From: Caryophanales bacterium UBA1719
Lineage (GTDB): Bacteria; Bacillota_I; Bacilli_A; RFN20; CAG-826
Reading direction: 5' to 3'
DNA length: 8,307 nucleotides
Assembly: GCA_002317145.1 (NCBI GenBank)
Contig: DCIT01000054.1
Coordinates: 305-8,611 of the forward strand
The position numbers were made by a program, and so were the translations under genes. Positions 5,448-8,307 of the stretch are shown here, in pieces. The notes under the pieces are model-generated. The model did no database searches. It was not told where the DNA came from and worked only from the letters and a program-made list of their open reading frames with translations. The number at the start of each line of letters is the position of its first letter. Positions within the stretch are counted from its first letter, which is position 1.

Positions 5448-5467
5448 GAAATTATATATATTAAAAT
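5439..5467 (+). promoter_or_regulatory. Probable promoter of the Bro-N/Fic gene
   Basis: TAGACA (5439-5444), a 17-base spacer and TAAAAT (5462-5467), each one base from consensus. The start predicted from these falls at about 5473-5475, practically at the ATG, suggesting a leaderless mRNA. This agrees with the absence of any Shine-Dalgarno. Confidence 0.5.
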
Positions 5468-5474
5468 ATATAAA

Positions 5475-6329
5475 ATGATTAAATATTCGATTAGATATTT
5501 TTTAAATAAGAAAGTCCGTGCAGTATGGGATGAAAAGAAAAATAAGTGGTGGTACTCTGCGACTGATGTTGTTTTAGCAGTCGCCTCATCTAGTAATCCT
5601 CGTATATTCTGGAATGCTTTAAAAAGAAGACATAAAGAAATAAAGAAATATACAAGACAAATGAAGTTATATTCTAAAGATAATAAGAAATATTTATCTG
5701 ATGTTATTGATGAAGATGGGATTAGAAGACTTAGATATATTATTCGATTTAATTTAAGTAGTGAATTTAGTAAATGGATTAATGGAGAATTAGATCCTAT
5801 TGATGAGCAAAGTAAAAAGAAAGCTTATGATTTATTTAAAACTTCATTAATAGAAAAAGAAGAGATAGGTAAGACTAAGTCTTTACTTAAAATACATGCT
5901 TATTTATTTGAAGGTCTGTATGACTTCGCAGGTAAGATAAGAACTAGAACTATCTCTAAAGGTGGATTTATATTCGCGAATGGAGATTATTTACCTCAGG
6001 TATTAAAAGATATTGATAACATGAAAGACAATACTTTTGATGAGATTATAGATAAATATATTGAAATGAATATCGCTCATCCATTTATGGAAGGTAATGG
6101 AAGAGCGACACGCATCTGGTTAGATTTATTATTAATTGATAGATTAAAGATGTGTGTCGATTGGTCAAAGATAGATAAGAAACAATACTTTGATGCAATG
6201 AAAATAAGTCCAAGTAATGATAAAAAAATAAAGAGTTTAATAAAAAAATCATTAACAAACAGAATCAATGACCGCCAATTATTCATGAAAGGAATTGATA
6301 CATCTTACTATTACGAAGAAGTGGAATAG
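5475..6329 (+). CDS. Bro-N-like domain fused to class III Fic AMP-transferase
   Basis: A 284-residue two-domain protein. Residues about 1-103 resemble the Bro-N/RhuM/DinD type of phage-associated N-terminal domain: VRAVWDEKKNKWWYSATDVV, SSNPRIFWNALKRR and DVIDEDGIRRL. In related proteins this domain is thought to bind DNA. Residues about 105-284 match a whole small Fic protein of the Neisseria NmFic kind, beginning at DEQSKKKAYDLF. The catalytic loop HPFMEGNGRATR is complete at 202-213 (His202 general base, Asn208, Arg210 and Arg213 for ATP), so AMP transfer onto a protein hydroxyl is expected. The C-terminal SYYYE (Ser277, Glu281) is the self-inhibitory motif of class III enzymes, although the usual following Gly/Asn is Glu here. 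No separate antitoxin gene is adjacent, which fits self-inhibition. No Shine-Dalgarno is seen. Target protein unknown. Confidence 0.88.
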   Translation: MIKYSIRYFLNKKVRAVWDEKKNKWWYSATDVVLAVASSSNPRIFWNALKRRHKEIKKYTRQMKLYSKDNKKYLSDVIDEDGIRRLRYIIRFNLSSEFSKWINGELDPIDEQSKKKAYDLFKTSLIEKEEIGKTKSLLKIHAYLFEGLYDFAGKIRTRTISKGGFIFANGDYLPQVLKDIDNMKDNTFDEIIDKYIEMNIAHPFMEGNGRATRIWLDLLLIDRLKMCVDWSKIDKKQYFDAMKISPSNDKKIKSLIKKSLTNRINDRQLFMKGIDTSYYYEEVE

Positions 6330-6339
6330 ATTATTTAAT

Positions 6340-6361
6340 ATTAATAATAATTATTATTAAT
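6340..6361. repeat. Perfect AT-only palindrome of 22 bases after the Fic gene
   Basis: The stretch at 6340-6361 consists only of A and T and is its own reverse complement. It lies 10 bases past the Fic stop. It may form a weak hairpin that helps end or protect the fic mRNA, but there is no GC stem and no clean T tract, so I do not call a terminator. Confidence 0.5.
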
Positions 6362-6377
6362 AATTTAATAGTTTTGC

Positions 6378-6397
6378 TGTGTAGACATATCTACGCA
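6378..6397. promoter_or_regulatory. Second inverted repeat, downstream of the Fic gene
   Basis: A 20-base imperfect palindrome with arms TGTGTAGA and TCTACGCA; 8 of 10 positions per arm are symmetric. It shares GTGTAGACA with the inverted repeat upstream of the gene (5436-5444 there, 6379-6387 here, by letter match). It ends 21 bases before the -35 of the S10 operon promoter. Confidence 0.5.
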
Positions 6398-6418
6398 TAA
6401 AATTATTAAAAAATAAAT

Positions 6419-6447
6419 TTGACAATTCGCTCACACACGTATATATT
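6419..6447 (+). promoter_or_regulatory. Promoter of the S10 ribosomal protein operon
   Basis: A perfect TTGACA (6419-6424), a 17-base spacer and TATATT (6442-6447). This is the strongest promoter in the window, as expected for ribosomal protein genes. The predicted start is about 6454, giving a leader of about 134 bases. Confidence 0.85.
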
Positions 6448-6453
6448 ACTTAG

Positions 6454-6587
6454 CACTGGCGTCTCGCGAGGACTAATCGAGGTTGCTGATACACTTATAG
6501 GCGTTGTCATGAAGGTGTTAATCAGGGAATTCGGTTATAGCTAGACCTAAGTAAATGCCTAAAGAAAAATTAGAAGGAGGAAATTTC
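6454..6587 (+). promoter_or_regulatory. Structured leader of the S10 operon, candidate r-protein control site
   Basis: The leader contains no gene. A clear hairpin pairs CTGATACAC (6486-6494) with GTGT and ATCAG (6515-6525), with TA bulged between. It is followed by a smaller GGTT/GACC hairpin near 6534-6547. In other bacteria the S10 operon leader is bound by L4 for feedback control, and rplD (L4) is the third gene here. Whether this leader does the same is inference. The ribosome-binding site AAGGAGG is at 6574-6580. Confidence 0.5.
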
Positions 6588-6899
6588 ATGGCGAAACAAA
6601 AAATTATCAGAGTGCGCTTAAAAGCTTATGATCACAAGATTCTTGATGTCGGTGCTCAAAAGATTTTAGAAGCGGCGAAGAAAACAGGTGCGACAACTAT
6701 CGGACCTATCCCATTACCAACGGATAAACAAGTATTTACAGTTTTAAGAGCGGTACACAAATACAAAGATGCTCGTGAACAATTTGAAATACGTACACAC
6801 AAGAGATTAATCGATATTGCTAATCCAACAAAGGAAACGGTCGATACTTTAAGAAAGTTAGACTTACCTAGTGGAGTAGATATCGATATCAAACTATAA
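6588..6899 (+). CDS. rpsJ: 30S ribosomal protein S10
   Basis: S10 is part of the head of the small subunit and also works in transcription antitermination with NusB. The 103 residues match the usual 102 or so. RVRLKAYDHKILD, IGPIPLPT and KDAREQFEIRTHKRLIDI are diagnostic. I chose the ATG at 6588 because AAGGAGG lies 7 bases before it and the protein then begins MAKQKIIRVRLKAYD as the family does. An in-frame ATG at 6555 would add eleven non-conserved residues and has no ribosome-binding site. It is the first gene of the S10 operon, followed by rplC after 21 bases. Confidence 0.97.
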   Translation: MAKQKIIRVRLKAYDHKILDVGAQKILEAAKKTGATTIGPIPLPTDKQVFTVLRAVHKYKDAREQFEIRTHKRLIDIANPTKETVDTLRKLDLPSGVDIDIKL

Positions 6900-6920
6900 G
6901 CAAAGGAGGTCATATAAGTT

Positions 6921-7763
6921 ATGAAACAATTAATTGGACGTAAATTAGGAATGACTCAAATCTTTGCGACAGATGGAACTCAATACGCTGTTACAGTTAT
7001 TGAAGTACTTCCTAACATAGTTACTCAAATCAAAACCAATGAAAAAGAAGGCTATAAAGCTTATGTTGTTGGTTATGATACTAAAGAAGAAAAGCGCGCT
7101 AATAAATGCGAAAAAGGAATTGCTAAGAAGAGCAATACTCCATTAGCAAATTTCTACAAAGAAGTTAGCGGTAAAGAATTAGATGCAATGAATTTAACTG
7201 TTGGATCTAAACTAGATGCAAGCTTATTTAAAGCAGGCGATATCGTTGATGTTATCGGAACAAGCAAAGGTAAAGGTTATTCTGGTACTATTAAACGTTA
7301 TCATCACCACATTGGTCCTAAAGGACATGGTTCTGGTTATCATAGACAAGTTGGTAGCTTTGCTAACAATGGTCGTTGCAATAACCGTGTCTTACCAGGA
7401 AAGAAGATGTCTGGTCATCATGGTAATGAACAAGCAACCATTCTTAACTTATTAGTAGTTGAGACTAACGCAAACAAAGGATACATCATGATTAAAGGTG
7501 CGATCCCAGGAAATAAACAATCTATCGTTAAGATTAGAAGTGCTATCCGCACACAACTTGGTAAAGCTCAACAAGTTAAACCATTAATCGATTTAACTCC
7601 TAAAGCTGAACCTAAAGTTGAACAACCAAAAGTCGAAGTTAAACCAGTTGAGACTAAAGTTGAACAACCAAAAGTTGAAGTTAAAAAAGAAGTAAAAGTT
7701 GAAGCAAAAGTAGAGGCTCCTAAAAAGGAAGCTCCAAAAGCTGAAGCTAAGAAAGGAGAATAA
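6921..7763 (+). CDS. rplC: 50S ribosomal protein L3 with long charged C-terminal tail
   Basis: L3 binds near the 3' end of 23S rRNA and shapes the peptidyl transferase centre. Residues 1 to about 211 are a complete L3: IGRKLGMTQIF at the N-terminus, VIGTSKGKGYSGTIKR (111-126), the histidine-rich loop HHHIGPKGHGSGYHRQVGS (128-146), LPGKKMSGHHGNE (158-170) and IKGAIPG (191-197). Residues 212-280 are an added tail made almost wholly of Lys, Glu, Val, Pro and Ala, with KVEQPKVEVK occurring twice. Typical L3 is about 210 residues, so the tail adds a third. It is likely disordered; its role is unknown. A ribosome-binding site, AGGAGG (6904-6909), lies 11 bases upstream of the ATG. Confidence 0.97.
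   Translation: MKQLIGRKLGMTQIFATDGTQYAVTVIEVLPNIVTQIKTNEKEGYKAYVVGYDTKEEKRANKCEKGIAKKSNTPLANFYKEVSGKELDAMNLTVGSKLDASLFKAGDIVDVIGTSKGKGYSGTIKRYHHHIGPKGHGSGYHRQVGSFANNGRCNNRVLPGKKMSGHHGNEQATILNLLVVETNANKGYIMIKGAIPGNKQSIVKIRSAIRTQLGKAQQVKPLIDLTPKAEPKVEQPKVEVKPVETKVEQPKVEVKKEVKVEAKVEAPKKEAPKAEAKKGE
7614..7685 (+). repeat. Internal 30-base direct repeat in the rplC tail
   Basis: 7614-7643 and 7656-7685 differ at one base (C/T, synonymous) and both encode KVEQPKVEVK, 42 bases apart. This indicates tail growth by local duplication. Confidence 0.85.
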
Positions 7764-7765
7764 TT

Positions 7766-8307
7766 ATGGCAGACAAGAAATTAACAGTTGATGTTATCGA
7801 TACTACCGGTAAGAAAGTCTCCGATATCGAATTAAATAGTAATATCTTTGGTGTTAAAGTTAATAACCATGCTATTTATGAAGCAGTTAAACTTTATAAT
7901 GCTAATAAGAGACAAGCTACTGCTAAAACTAAGAAAAGAAGTGAAGTTAGCGGTGGTGGTAAGAAACCTTGGAGACAAAAAGGTACTGGTCGCGCGAGAG
8001 CAGGATCTACCCGTTCACCAATCTGGGTTGGCGGTGGTACCGTCTTTGGACCTAAAGGTGTTCAAAACTTTAAACTAAATCAAAATCGCAAAGCACATGA
8101 TTTAGCACTTCGTTCAGCTTTATCAATTAAAGCTAGCAAAGGATTATTAGTTCTTGATGATGTTAAATTTAAGAAAGCTAAAGAAGTTGCGACCATGATG
8201 AAAGCTTTAAAAGTTAAGAAAGGTTTAATTGTTGTTGATAAGACTAATAAAGATTTAGAATTAGCCACTAACAACATTAAAAATATTGTATTAGTAGATG
8301 TTAAGCA
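7766..8307 (+). CDS. rplD: 50S ribosomal protein L4 (3' end outside window)
   Basis: L4 binds 23S rRNA domain I, and its extended loop lines the narrow part of the peptide exit tunnel. In several bacteria it also represses its own S10 operon. 180 residues are visible and run off the window end without a stop. The tunnel loop and its surroundings are intact: KTKKRSEVSGGGKKPWRQKG (54-73), then TGRARAGSTRSPIWVGGG (74-91) and VFGP. The ATG at 7766 lies two bases after the rplC stop, with AAAGGAGA inside the end of rplC, so translation is probably coupled. An overlapping minus-strand frame near the end is spurious. Confidence 0.96.
   Translation, partial: MADKKLTVDVIDTTGKKVSDIELNSNIFGVKVNNHAIYEAVKLYNANKRQATAKTKKRSEVSGGGKKPWRQKGTGRARAGSTRSPIWVGGGTVFGPKGVQNFKLNQNRKAHDLALRSALSIKASKGLLVLDDVKFKKAKEVATMMKALKVKKGLIVVDKTNKDLELATNNIKNIVLVDVK

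Noticed and set aside
6555..6587. Longer rpsJ start at 6555
   Set aside because: The added residues are not S10-like and the strong AAGGAGG serves the ATG at 6588.
1..8307. Recoding of TGA to tryptophan, as in Mycoplasma
   Set aside because: All genes read through cleanly with the standard code and use TGG for Trp; the lack of TGA stops is noted but proves nothing in ten genes.

Overview
The window comes from a low-GC bacterium with ordinary bacterial genes. AT-rich synonymous codons dominate. All ten gene ends visible use TAA or TAG and none uses TGA, and tryptophan is read from TGG. The gene content (class 1B PyrD, Bacillus-like PyrE, DUF975, an S10 operon with an extended L3) suggests Bacillota or a Mollicutes-related lineage. 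I cannot place it more finely.

Layout. Bases 1-3041 (+) are the 3' part of a tightly packed pyrimidine operon: pyrD (partial), pyrF, pyrE and pyrB, with overlaps or gaps of 3-4 bases. They cover dihydroorotate to UMP plus the aspartate carbamoyltransferase step. PyrB carries a C-terminal four-cysteine zinc hairpin like the one in the separate regulatory chain PyrI. Bases 3049-5346 are all on the minus strand. Read in the direction of transcription they are: a short sugar phosphotransferase, a ToxN/AbiQ-type endoribonuclease toxin preceded by a promoter and a terminator, two near-identical small RNA cassettes (each with its own promoter and terminator), tRNA-Gly(GCC), and a DUF975 membrane protein. 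Bases 5475-6329 (+) encode a fusion of a Bro-N-like domain with a class III Fic AMP-transferase domain. Inverted repeats sharing the core GTGTAGACA lie on both sides of it. Bases 6419-8307 (+) are the start of the S10 ribosomal protein operon: promoter, about 130-base leader, rpsJ, rplC and rplD (cut by the window end).

How it fits together. Two housekeeping operons flank an accessory block of about 3 kb. That block holds a surface-polysaccharide enzyme, a type III toxin locus and a Fic protein, the usual content of a defence or stress module. The most unusual part is the toxin locus. A classical type III system has a repeat array of antitoxin RNA upstream of toxN. Here the upstream transcript is very short and has no repeats, while two tandem RNAs of about 75 bases lie directly downstream, the first only a few bases past the toxin stop codon. 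Whether they are the antitoxin is an inference that the sequence alone cannot settle. I do not recognise their family.
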